The translations under genes and the position numbers were made by a program. A stretch of DNA of 64,000 nt from Carettochelys insculpta (Eukaryota > Chordata > Testudines > Carettochelyidae): contig NC_134138.1 in the NCBI RefSeq assembly GCF_033958435.1, positions 81,826,298-81,890,297 on the forward strand, given 5' to 3'. Below the pieces are notes generated by a model. It made no database searches. It was not told the origin of the DNA and was given only the letters and a program-made list of their open reading frames with translations. How positions within the stretch are numbered: position 1 is the stretch's first letter; each line of letters opens with the position of its first letter. Below, piece after piece: positions 35,223 to 46,021 of this stretch.

Positions 35223-35545
35223 AGGCCCACCAACTGGGGTGGGGAGAATGGGGAAATTGCCCTGGGGCCTGGTGTTTCAAAAGGGTCCAGAGCAATGATC
35301 ACCCCTGCTACTACTTTGGCAGCGGTGCTGGCTGAAGCTCCCTGGGGTCCCCTCTAATGGCCACAGCAGCACTGCTGCAGCTGTGAGTAAGCCAGGAGGT
35401 GGAGAGGGGCCAGTGCCATGGTCTGGGGAGCATTGAGGACCAAATTCTTAAGCCCTCCCCTTCTGCCATAGGCCCTGCCCATTCCTGGGAACCGAGTGGG
35501 ACCCCCCCTTCCCCAACTTGCCCTAGGACCTCTGGCCACTGAATT
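35223..35545. mobile_element. hAT-like MITE, CCCACC..GGGGCAATTGCCC family, copy A
   Basis: It begins GGCCCACCAACTGGGGTGGG with AAATTGCCCTGGGGCC inside, and ends with CTTGCCCTAGGACCTCTGGC then CACTGA. The same layout recurs at 51320-51592. The ends are degenerate and no clear duplication was found. Confidence 0.5.
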
Positions 35546-35915
35546 AATCACTTGAAAGTCTGGGTTTTGGAGGGATGGGGAGAAGCTTTCAGCAATGTAT
35601 TGAACTTAATGCTGAATAGGTCAGCCTTCTTTCAGTAGGGATTCACAACCTGTGAAGGCTTTCACAGCTGTAGAGATCAAGTGTTTTTCAGACATATTAG
35701 AGCAAAGATGTATACTTAATCCTGATAAATAAGATGGAAACATTTAGAAAAGAACCAAAAATACAGTTAGCTACAGATCTTCAATAAATGGCTTTAGGCA
35801 GCCTGATCCATACCATATGCCACCCTTTCTCCAATACCAGTAACTATCCATCATTTATCTACTATAAATTTAAGACAGTATGTCTGTCTGTTTGGTCAAG
35901 AACACCTCCTAAATG
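35546..35915. other. Intron sequence, nothing recognised
   Basis: AT-rich, no reading frame of note. Confidence 0.5.
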
Positions 35916-35918
35916 ATG

Positions 35919-36362
35919 GGGCTATGTCTAGACTAGAGGGTTTTGTCGACGAAATGGCTGTTTTGTTGACAAAACCCACAGAACATCCAGCTTCCCAAGG
36001 GTGTTCTATCAACAGTAAGTCAACAGAATGCAGCAATTTCGTTAACAGCTGTACCCCACTCACCATGAGGAAGAACACTTCTGTCAACAGATCTATGTTG
36101 ATAAAAAGCAGGTCTGGATGTTCCAGGGGCCCTTCTATCAACAGAAAGAGCTTCTAGAACACCAAGCAACCCTGTCTGCTGTGCTTCCAGTTGGTCATTT
36201 TGCCGATAGAGTAGCCAGGTAGTCTGGCCACTCTCTGTCAACAGAGATGATAGTCCTTTCAACCCACTTTGGCAGTCTGGCTTGATCTGTCAACAGAAGA
36301 TTTGTAGGAAGATATTGTCCGATAACTTCTGCCAACAAATCCCTCTAATCTAGACATAGCCT
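35919..36362. mobile_element. Harbinger-like MITE, GTTGACA-rich family (444 bp)
   Basis: The left end GGGCTATGTCTAGACTAGAG and the right end CTCTAATCTAGACATAGCCT are good inverted repeats, flanked by ATG at 35916-35918 and 36363-36365. The interior repeats TTTTGTCGACGAAA, TTTGTTGACAAAAC and CTGTCAACAGA, shared with 11072-11484 and 58140-58940. Confidence 0.75.
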
Positions 36363-36539
36363 ATGAGCTAGGACCATCAAATTCAGCATTCGGCTTCCTC
36401 TTACCATTACTTAAAGTAAGATAGGGGTTTGGTTGTGCCATGAAAATGGGATGTGCCTGGAATGGGATTACTTCTCCTAAAAACAAACAGAAAAGAGACA
36501 GAATCACCAGATCAGGTAGTCCTCAAAATTGATACACAA

Positions 36540-37065
36540 TTGATCTACACAAAAAAGTTATTTCGGAATAATGACCACTATTTAGTAGAGATAAATAACT
36601 TTGTGTCTATACAATGCAACTACAACTTCAAAATAATTTTGAAATAGTGGGCACCTTATTTCAAATTTGGTAAACCTCATTCCACAAGGGATAGCGCCTG
36701 TTCCAAAATAGATTTTTTTGGACTAGGGGCTGTGTAGACTGGGGGTAGGGGCTATTTCATAATAAGCTATTCCAGAATAGCTTATTCTAAAATAACTGTG
36801 CTGTGTAGATGTGGTATTTTAGACTAGAGCCCATGGAAGTAGCAATAAGATTTATTGTGTGTGGACACACTATATCAGCATAACTTTTGTTTATTTTAGG
36901 ACTTCCCTGTTGTGTGGGCGAATTATTTTGGAATTGCTTATTTTGGAATAATAACTCCAGAATGAGCTATTCCGGAATAACTCTGTAATGTAAACTTACC
37001 GGTTCTGTCTACACTAGCATAGTCCATGTCATTTCCACGTCATTTCCATATAGACACAGCCAGTG
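36540..37065. mobile_element. Degenerate MITE cluster with TATTTCGGAATAA repeats
   Basis: Motifs such as TTATTTCGGAATAATG, CTATTCCAGAATAGCTTATT and TTTTGGAATAATAACTCCAG recur in both orientations. GTGTAGAC/GTCTACAC half-ends appear at several points (36745, 36810, 37015). It looks like one or two nested old elements with ends I cannot fix. Confidence 0.45.
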
Positions 37066-38862
37066 AATTATAAGGGTTTACAGGGAAGAATAAAAAATAC
37101 ACTTGATGAAATTCCCATTTAACAAATTTACTAAAAAAGTTAGACACACTTTAACAATACCTTTTTGTAAGAAATTGAAAATAACAATTAACGTAATAAA
37201 CTTAATAAAAATAACACAGTATTTTTGAAAAGAATGCAATCATTTAAATAAAGCATGTACATTTTCCTTTTAATTTTCCCTCCCAAAAAAAACCTTGATT
37301 AAGTTAAGGACCTGAATATCACTGAGTTACCCTCCTACTTGTCTTATATTCAAATGGTAATATATGATCATTCAGGTAACTGTGCTTTTATTCTGAAAAC
37401 TGAAAAATAACGTGACCTCCAGATGGGATACAAAAAAATCCCCTCCATTTTTATTTTTTTCCTGATATTTTTTATTTCACTAATAGGTGTTAGAATTGGA
37501 TACTTATCCTAGCATTTGTACAGACTGAAGGAATAAGTAAAATATGTCAAAACTCAAGGAAAGATACAGTGCTGAAAACACTAAAATGACAATAAAATTC
37601 TTCATATTTTGTGAAGAGCTAGTGCTAAATAAAATTTATACCAGTACATCCAATAGAGTGCAGTACTGTACTTCAATCTGTAAACAGTATAAAGCTCAAA
37701 CAAGCCTATTGTGCTAGGTTTGAATTGCATGCTTCCTAGTGTATGTGAATGCTTCAGAAAAAGAAAAAAAACCTAATGTATTTCTCAAGAATCAACTGCA
37801 ATGTGAATTCTTTAACAAGATGTCGGTGAGTATAAGTATGTGGTGCTTTTATATTGGAGATTTTCCTATTTAATTAACATCACAGTTTTGTGTAGGCTGA
37901 AAAATGTGTTAGAGGAGACAAAAAGTAAATATAGCCCGGCTCTGCAGTATACAATTAAAATTATTAAATATCTGTAATTTGAAGATGATGATTACTTTCT
38001 TTTGTAAATCAATTAAAGGTTTTTATAGGAAAAGTGTTATATATGTGTTAAAAATTAATAAAAATGTATGGAAGATCTTATACGTTGTGGTAAAAAAGTT
38101 GTGACATAATAATGTGTGTTAGTATTAAACCATTCTTAAGCTGTGCATTACAAGACCTGAGGTACAATTAGAGCACTATATGCCAAAGATATTTTGCTAC
38201 CTGAAGATGCAGACAGCACCTAGTAGGAAATCAGTGGGAATTAGGCACTTAGGCCCTTTAGAGAATCTGACAAGACACCTGCCTAATTTACATACCTTTG
38301 AAAATTTGAACCCTTATGCTTTTTGTATTAAGATATCATTTAAGGTTAATTTCCATCCATATATTGGTACTGGCATCTGTAAGCAAAGGAGAAAGCAATA
38401 TGCAGAAGTCTGTGTTTACAAGTACCATCAACTGGGATTTGGAGATTCTAGTTTCCTGTATTAGTTGGCCTAAAATACTAGGGAGTATTTCTGCATTAAT
38501 ACCCTGGTGTAAAATTCAGTTTTCCAGCAGAGATGGGGGAAGCACGCATGCCTCATCCATACTTTATTGTTAATTCTAAGCTTTTTATTAACTGGCTCAG
38601 ACCTACATGAAACATAAATCTTAGCACACCTAGACCAAATTTCAGCGTGAAAACTTCAGCATTTATTTGTGCTCTAAGTCAGAATTAGCCATTGTGACAT
38701 GTGCCAAAATAGTAATCCTGCACATTACAGCTCTCTGTTTAGAATATGTGCAGTAGCATTGCATATTTCTCCATATGGAATCGCTGGACCTTTTCAGGTT
38801 AAACAAATGATGTCCAGGAAATCATTGTCTAAATTACGTCAGATTTCCACCAATAAATATGT
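37066..38862. other. AT-rich intron sequence without recognisable repeat
   Basis: There are many homopolymer A/T runs. The ORFs at 38180-38464 and 38316-38573 overlap in different frames and have no family resemblance. Confidence 0.5.
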
Positions 38863-39064
38863 ATAAGAACATAAGAACATAAGAATGGCCATACTGGGCC
38901 ATACTGGCCAAAGGTTCATCTAGCCCAGTATCCCGTCTGCCGACAGTGGCCAATGCCAGGTGCCCCAGAGAACGAGAACAGAAGACAATGATCAAGTGAT
39001 TTATCTCCTGCCATCCATCTCCTGCCCTTGTACTGAAGGCTAGGGCACCATACTTTACCCCTGG

Positions 39065-41962
39065 CTAATAGCCATTTATGGACCTAACCTGCAAAAATTT
39101 ATCGAGCTCTTTTTTAAACCCTAATAGAGTCCTGGCCTTCACAGCCTCCTCCGGCAAGGAGTTCCACAGGTTGACTGTGCGCTGTGTGAAGAAAAATTTC
39201 CTTTTATTAGTTTTGAACCTACTACCCATCAATTTCATTTGGTGTCCCCTAGTTCTTGTATTATGGGAAAAGGTAAATAATTTTTCTATATTCACTTTCT
39301 CCACACCATTCATGATTTTATATACCTCTATCATATCGCCCCTCAATCGCCTCTTTTCCAGACTGAAAAGTCCCAGTCTCTCTAGCCTCTCCCCATATGG
39401 GACCCGTTCCAAACCCCTAATCATCTTAGCCAGCCTTTTCTGAACCTTTTCTAATGCCAATATATCTTTTTTGAGATGAGGAGACCACATCTGCACACAG
39501 TACTCAAGACGTGGGCATACCATAGTTTTATATAGGGGAAGTATGATATCTCTTGTCTTATTATCTATCCCTTTTTTAATAATTCCTAACATCCTATTTG
39601 CTTTACTAACTGCCGCTGCACACTGCGTGGATGTCTTCAGAGAACTATCCACTATAACTCCAAGATCCCTTTCCTGATCTGTCGTAGCTAAATTTGACCC
39701 CATCATGTAGTACGTGTAATTTGGGTTATTTTTTCCAACATGCATTACCTTACACTTACCCACATTAAATTTCATTTGCCATTTTGCTGCCCAATCACTC
39801 AGTTTGCTGAGATCTTTTTGTAGTTCTTCACAATCCCTTTTGGTTTTGATTGTCCTGAACAACTTGGTGTCATCTGCAAACTTTGCCACCTCACTGCTTA
39901 CCTCATTTTCTAGATGATTGATGAACAAGTTGAACAGGATCGGTCCCAGGACTGACCCCTGGGGAACACCACTAATTACCCCCCTCCATTGTGAAAATTC
40001 ACCATTTATTCCAACCCTTTGTTTTCTGTCTTTTAACCAATTCCCGATCCATGAAAGGATCTTTCCTCCTATCCCATGACCGCCTAATTTACATAAAAGC
40101 CTTTGGTGTGGGACCGTGTCAAAGGCTTTCTGGAAATCTAGGTATATTATGTCCACTGGGTGCCCCTTGTCCGCATGTTTATTATCCCCTTCAAAGAATT
40201 CTAATAGGTTAGTTAGACACGACTTCCCTCTGCAGAAACCATGCTGACTTTTGCCCAACAATTCGTGCTATTCTACATGCCTTGCAATTTTATTCTTTAC
40301 TATTGTTTCTACTAATTTGTCTGGTACTGATGTTAGACTTATCGGTCTATAATTGCCAGGGTCTCCTCTGGAGCCTTTTTTAAATATTGGCGTTATATTG
40401 GCCGTCTTCCAGTCACTGGGTACCGAAGCGGATTTAAAGGATAGGTTACAAACCACTGTTAATAACTCCGCAATTTCACATTTGAGTTCTTTCAGAACCC
40501 TTGGGTGAATACCGTCTGGTCCTGGAGACTTGTTACTATTCAGCTTATCAATTAACTCCAAAACCTCCTCTAATGTCACTTCAATCTGGGAGAGTTCCTC
40601 AGATTTGTCACCTAAAAAGGCTGGCTCAGATTTAGGAACCTCTGTAACATCCTCAGGCATGAAGACTGAAGCAAAGAAATCATTTAATCGCTCCACAATG
40701 GCACTGTCTTCCTTGATCACTCCTTTTATATCTTTATCGTCCAAGGGCCCCACTGCTTTTTTAGCGGGCTTCCTGCTTCTAATGTATTTAAAAAACATTT
40801 TACTATCATTTTTTGAATTTTTGGCTAGCTGTTCCTCAAAATCTTTTTTGGCTTTTCTTACTACATTATGACACTTAATTTGGGAGTGTTTATGTTCCTT
40901 TCTATTTTCCTCACTAGGATTTGACTTCCACTTTTTAAAAGCTGCCCTTTTCTCTCTCACTGCCTTTTTAACATGGCTGTTAAGCCATGGTGGTTCATTG
41001 TTAGGTCTCTTACTGTGTTTTTTTATTTGGGGTATACATTTAAGTTGGGCCTCTAGTATGGTGTCTTTAAACAGTTTCCATGCAGCTTCCAGGGATTTTA
41101 GTTTAGTTACTCTACCTTTTAGTTTCTGTTTAACTAGCTTCCTCATTTTAGTGTAATTCCCCTTTTTGAAATTAAATGCCGGAATGTTTGACCGCTGCGG
41201 TGTTCTTCCCAACACAGGAATATTAAAAGTTATTATATTGTGGTCACTATTTCCAAGCGGTCCAGTAACAGTTACCTCTTGGAGCAGATCCTGCGTTCCA
41301 GTCAGGACTAGATCGAGAATTGACTCTCCCCTTGTGGGTTCCTGTACTAGCTGCTCCAAGAAGCAGTCATTTAAGGCATCAAGAAATTTAATCTCTGAAT
41401 CCCGTCCTGAGGTGACATGTACCCAATCAACATGGGGGTAATTGAAATCTCCTATTATTACTGTGTTTTTTATTGTGATAGCCTCTCTAATCTCCCTTAA
41501 CATTTCAGCATCACTATCACTGTCCCGGTTAGGTGGTCGGTAATATATTCCTAATGCCATATTCATATTAGAGGAATGAATTGTTATCCATAATGATTCT
41601 ATGGAACATTTTGATTCTTTTAGGATTTTTGTTTCATTTGATTCTATATTATCCTTCACATATAGTACCACTCCGCCACCCGCACGACCTGTTCTGTCTT
41701 TCCGATATAATTTATATCCCGGTATGATAGTGTCTGACTGATTGTCTTCATTCCACCATGTTTCTGTGATGCCTATTATGTCAACTTCCTCCTTTGATAT
41801 GAGGTGCTCCAGTTCACCCATCTTATTAGACAGAGTCCTAGCATTTGTGTAAAAGCACTTTAAAAAACTACCACTATTTATATGTCCACCTTTCACAGAC
41901 GCGTTGGATTTTTTTATATGCGATTGTTTCACATCTGATCTTGCCCATATATTATTTCCCAC
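39065..41962 (-). pseudogene. CR1 ORF2 (endonuclease and reverse transcriptase), one nonsense codon
   Basis: The frame spans 966 codons, with a single internal TAG at 40268-40270 after KNKIARHVE; the same frame continues past it as [11 protein letters not shown]. The endonuclease shows FYTNARTLSNKM, GITETWWNED, GDFNYPHVDW and NSDHNIITF. The reverse transcriptase shows [61 protein letters not shown] and the catalytic FADDTKLF. The C-terminus ends [16 protein letters not shown]. All core residues look intact, so the copy died recently or the stop is a polymorphism or read error. It acts with ORF1 protein to insert CR1 RNA copies by target-primed reverse transcription. Confidence 0.93.
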
Positions 41963-42072
41963 GTTCCCTATCTGACTAACTTCTAGGGAATCCCTATCTA
42001 TGGAGCCTCGTGTAAGAGAAGTCTCCGTCCGATCCAGATGCTCCCCCGCACCAATCGGCTTTCCCCCACCTC

Positions 42073-42996
42073 TTAGTTTAAAAACTGCTCTACGACCTTT
42101 TTAATGTTTAATGCCAGCAGTCTGGATCCGCCTTGATTTAGGTGGAGCCCATCATTCCTGTATAGGCTCCCCCTACCCCAAAAGTGTCCCCAGTTCCTAA
42201 TAAATCTAAACCCCTCTTCCCTACACCATCGTCTCATCCACGCATTGAGACTCTGAAGTTCTGCCTGTCTATCTGGCCCTGCGCGTGGAACTGGAAGCAT
42301 TTCAGAGAATGCCACCATAGATGTTCTGGATTTCAGTCTCATTCCTAGTAACCTAAATTTGGCCTCCAGAACATCTCTTCTACCCTTCCCTATGTCATTG
42401 GTACCGACATGTACCACGACCACCAGCTCCTCCCCAGCACTGCCCATAAGTCTGTCTAGATGCCTCGAGAGATCCGCAACCTTCGCACCAGGCAGGCAAG
42501 TCACCATACGGTTCTCCTGGTCATCACAAACCCAACTATTTATATTTCTAATGATCGAATCCCCCACTACTAAAACCTGCTTCTTCCTAACAGCTGGTGC
42601 TCCCTTCCCCGGAGAAGTATCCTCAGCGCGAGAGGATACCATAGCACCCTCTGGAAGGAATGTCCCAACTATGGGATGGTTTCCCTCTGCTCCCATTGAC
42701 TGCTCTCCTTCCCTGAGCCTTTCATCCTCCGTAACAGCATCAGGACTGTCAGATTGGAGGTGGGACAGCCCTACTGTATCCCGGAAAGTCTCATCAACAA
42801 ACACCTCTGCCTTCCTTAGCTCCTCCAATTCAGCCACCCTGGCCTCCAAAGCATGCACTCGGTCTCTGAGGGCCAGGAGCTCCTTGCATCGAGTGCACAC
42901 ATACGCCACCCACCCACAGGGTAGGTAGTCATACATATTGCACTCGACACAATAAACAGGATAGCCCCCACTCTGCTGCTGGGCTTCTGCCTCCAT
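42073..42996 (-). CDS. CR1 ORF1 protein with zinc-binding motif and SGNH esterase domain
   Basis: An open frame of 307 residues starts MEAEAQQQSGG. Residues 16-38 hold paired cysteines (CVEC, CTRC) that could bind zinc. A short coiled coil follows (LLALRDRVHALEARVAELEE). The C-terminal half is an SGNH/GDSL-type esterase domain. It has VLVVGDSIIRNIN (catalytic Ser block), VVHVGTNDIGKG (G-N-D block) and RNDGLHLNQGGSRLL (Asp-His block). This is the usual CR1 ORF1 architecture, and the length is normal. The protein is thought to bind CR1 RNA; the role of its esterase is not settled. It lies 110 bases before ORF2 on the same strand. No break is visible. Confidence 0.93.
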   Translation of the reverse strand: MEAEAQQQSGGYPVYCVECNMYDYLPCGWVAYVCTRCKELLALRDRVHALEARVAELEELRKAEVFVDETFRDTVGLSHLQSDSPDAVTEDERLREGEQSMGAEGNHPIVGTFLPEGAMVSSRAEDTSPGKGAPAVRKKQVLVVGDSIIRNINSWVCDDQENRMVTCLPGAKVADLSRHLDRLMGSAGEELVVVVHVGTNDIGKGRRDVLEAKFRLLGMRLKSRTSMVAFSEMLPVPRAGPDRQAELQSLNAWMRRWCREEGFRFIRNWGHFWGRGSLYRNDGLHLNQGGSRLLALNIKKVVEQFLN

Positions 42997-43520
42997 TTCC
43001 TACTCTAATTATATATGAGGGTTTAATTAAATGTTTCAGATAGAGGTTGCTATAAAGGATTTAAGTTTAAGGGCAATAGAAGTCACTGGCTCCCTCCAAG
43101 CTCCCCCTCTCAACTCCCCTCTCAAAACTCCCTCCTGTTAGCACTCACCCTGTTCGCAAGCACCCAGTCACAAAGCTCCCTGGTCGCTTACTAGCGGGCT
43201 TTAAGTGCTCGGCCTCCCTGATAGCTCCTCCCTCTGCCTACAGCTCAGCCAATCAGCACACGGTGTTTCAATTCAAACCTAATCAAGACACAGCTTCCAA
43301 CTGCCTGCCTGAGCACACGGCCTTTCAAACAAACACTCAGCTCAGCACTCCAAACTCCAAACAAACAAACACAAGCCCAGAACCCCCAAACGCAAGCAGC
43401 CACTTACCCCAAGGTGCTTTAGTTTGCTCCTTCCTTCTCCTCCTCCAGGAGAGCCTCTCAAAACTCCCTCCTGTTCTCAAGCACCCGGTCGCTAAACCTA
43501 AACCTAAAATATGTCGCTAA

Positions 43521-44555
43521 ACCTAAAATATGTCAGCCTATTTATATTTTATGTAGAAATATAGGGTTTGTATTATATGTCAAAAAGGATACTTATGTTT
43601 TCAGTAAAGATACTGTTTATGTACATCACTTTAAAATGAGCATATGGTTATATTATATTTTGGTGACTTGCACAGTAGATGCATATTATAGCCCTACTAT
43701 GAAATATGACAGTCTCTGTTATATGCATAGCATACAGAGGTTAGCCAATTTTTATGAAACAGGACCAAGCTTTTAAAGTTTCAAGTTAGTAAAGAATCAG
43801 CCATCTTGCAGCACTTTTCCATTGACCAATTAGTTAAATATGCTATTGATATACATTTTTGAATGCCAGATCCAAATCTCATTACGGTAAAGGCAGATAT
43901 TCTATTGCTTTCAAATTGTTTTAAATTAGGCCCATAGTTCTTCAACCATCAATGTTACAGAGCAATGCCATCAGCTTATTTAATATTATACAATAAAATC
44001 TACAAATCCTGCTGCCAGTATTTAGTAAGTTTTCTACAAATGGGGCAGTGAGGGTACATGACTGTGAAGCGATAGCATATGGGCATCTTCATGCTAGTGC
44101 CAACCGCTGTTCTGGATCTGGATGAAATACTCATCCCCTTACACTTGCGTAACATGATGATGAATGGGATGATTTTGTGCTCATATAATGAAATCATCAC
44201 TGCTGCTTTAAATACAGATACTTGTTTAGACAGAAGCATATTGAAGCTACCTCTGACTTTCCCAGGATGTGACCTGAAAATGAAGCAATATATTGACAAT
44301 TTAATTAGGAAGAGGGAACATTTTCCTGCTACCCCAATAACAGAAGTGGGCCACAAGTGTTCCACCAACAGAACTTTTCTAGGTATAATCCTTCTGCAAG
44401 ATGTATTTGGGGACTTATGTGCAGTTCAGCAGCCTGTTTAATACTCCTTACTGGTATAAGCGTTATCGTTTATGAATGCACTGGAAACGCAGCTTCAAAT
44501 CCTGCAGGAGGGGCTTGGCTCTTAGTGTCTCTGAGGTTGGTAAATCAAGTTCCCC
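43521..44555. other. Intron sequence, nothing recognised
   Basis: Overlapping frames of about 120 codons on both strands (44000-44441) have no family resemblance. Confidence 0.5.
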
Positions 44556-44558
44556 TAA

Positions 44559-44830
44559 GGATATGTCTAGACTATGCAGAATAGCGACCCAGTCAGGGTA
44601 GATATTCTGGAGTTTGATTTTGTGTGCCTGGCAGAGAAGCATGAAATTGAACTATTTTGGGTTGGCAGTTGACTCCTGTACTCCTCAATATTTCGAGTTT
44701 CTCACGTTGACCTCCCTCTGTGAAGACGGCCAGGTAAGTCAATTGCAAATAAGTCAGTTCTAGCTGTACAATTGCTGTAGCAAAAACTGTATATCTACAA
44801 TTGACTTACCTGCCTGGTGTAGACCTGCCC
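44559..44830. mobile_element. Harbinger-like MITE (272 bp)
   Basis: The left end GGATATGTCTAGACTATG and the right end CTGGTGTAGACCTGCCC are inverted in the family pattern and flanked by TAA at 44556-44558 and 44831-44833. The interior includes AGCTGTACAATTGCTGTAGC, similar to the fragment at 15194-15309. Confidence 0.65.
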
Positions 44831-45343
44831 TAAGCCTAGAACATGAGTGGCATTTGAAGAAACCCTTAAAAACCAAGATCCCTTCTAAGCAGATGCCAAA
44901 GACCCAATCTTGTGATCTTTTGTGTAAGGACAAGGAGGTAGTCCTTTTGTCCTTGGCCAAAATTTACTTACCTCACCTGCTATGTTACATTTTGAGCAGA
45001 AATTGGCTGTTGCCCTCAATGGTGTATAGATGAAAGGCACTGTGGTAGAACCTCATGTGGAACTGCCGTAGGAAATCAGATAACAGCTTCCAAAAAAAAA
45101 TACTCTACAATATAATAGCATGTTAAACATAAAATACTAAAATAGAAAAGGCAAGCTGTTTAAAATATGACAAGATACAGAAACTGTTTTTGTGCTTGTT
45201 TCATTTAACTTAAGATGTTAAAAGCAGCATTTTAAAGTTTCAAAGTTGCATTAAGTCAATATTCAGATGTAAACTTTTGAAAAGAACAAACATAACATTT
45301 TGTTTAGAGTTATGAATGTTTCAGAGTTACAAACAAACTTTAT

Positions 45344-45678
45344 GGGCTTGTCTACACTACCACCTTCCTTGGAAGGAAGGATGGTAATAAGGGTGTTGGG
45401 AGTTTACTAATGAAGTGCTGCCATGCATAGGCAGCCCTTCAGTAAGCAAATTGCACTCCCAGCGGCAAACTCCAAAGTTTTAAACTTTGAAGTACGAGCA
45501 CGCATCTAGCGGTGGCTTACCCATCAGTACTTCGAAGTGTCGGGGCAACTTCGAAGTCCCCTTACTGCTCAAAAGATGCTAGACACGTGCCTTATGCATG
45601 GCAGCACTTTATTAGTAAACTCCCAACATCCTAATTACCATCCTTCCTTCAAAGGAAGGTGGTAGGATAGACACAGCC
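45344..45678. mobile_element. Palindromic Harbinger-like MITE (335 bp)
   Basis: The left end GGGCTTGTCTACACTACCAC and the right end GTGGTAGGATAGACACAGCC are inverted repeats, flanked by TAT at 45341-45343 and 45679-45681. The arms carry CCTTCCTTGGAAGGAAGG and TTTACTAATGAAGTGCTGCC, with reverse complements on the other side. Confidence 0.8.
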
Positions 45679-45721
45679 TATGTTGCAAGTGATCATAACT
45701 CTGAGGTTCTCTTGTATAGAC

Positions 45722-46021
45722 CAGGGGTGGCCAATAAGCGGACCCAGGGTAGATGCATTTTGCCAGGGTTAGCCCTGGTTGGGCCTCCAGATGTGGTGTT
45801 TACCTGTGCATCTACAGGTAGGGCTGCTTGCGACTCCAGTTGGCTGCAGTTCACAATTCCCAGCCAATGAGAGCTATGGGAAGCAGCACAGATTGGGCCA
45901 GCTCTTTTTGCTGCTCCCATCGGCCACAAGTGTCCAATCATGGCTAATAGGAGCTGCAAGTGGCTGCAACTGTGGATGTGCAGGTAAATAACAAGTACAG
46001 CAGCCTATCGGGCTACCCCTG
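45722..46021. mobile_element. hAT-like MITE (300 bp)
   Basis: The left end CAGGGGTGGCCAATAAGCGG and the right end CCTATCGGGCTACCCCTG are inverted repeats of the hAT type. The interior has complementary GCCAATGAGAGC and GCTAATAGGAGC blocks. Flanking 8-mers (GTATAGAC, GAGAATTA) do not match, so the duplication has decayed or the boundary is off. Confidence 0.65.

Larger units (their letters stand above)
38863..43520 (-). mobile_element. Near full-length CR1 LINE
   Basis: On the minus strand it shows a 5' untranslated region (about 42997-43520), ORF1, a 110-base gap, ORF2 and a 3' untranslated region, ending in TTATGTTC repeats (plus strand ATAAGAACATAAGAACATAA at 38863). It lies antisense to NOL4. 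Within the 5' region the phrase CTCAAAACTCCCTCCTGTT occurs twice, at about 43124 and 43457. This suggests a partial tandem duplication of the promoter region, about 333 bases per unit. The copy looks young. The exact 5' end is uncertain by tens of bases. Confidence 0.93.

Noticed and set aside
34796..35335. A 179-codon frame after the CR1 copy
   Set aside because: It crosses a poly-A tract read as lysines and an old repeat remnant, then enters a hAT-like element.
40530..40871. Plus-strand frames of 90-190 codons inside 38863-43520
   Set aside because: They are antisense shadows of CR1 ORF1 and ORF2.
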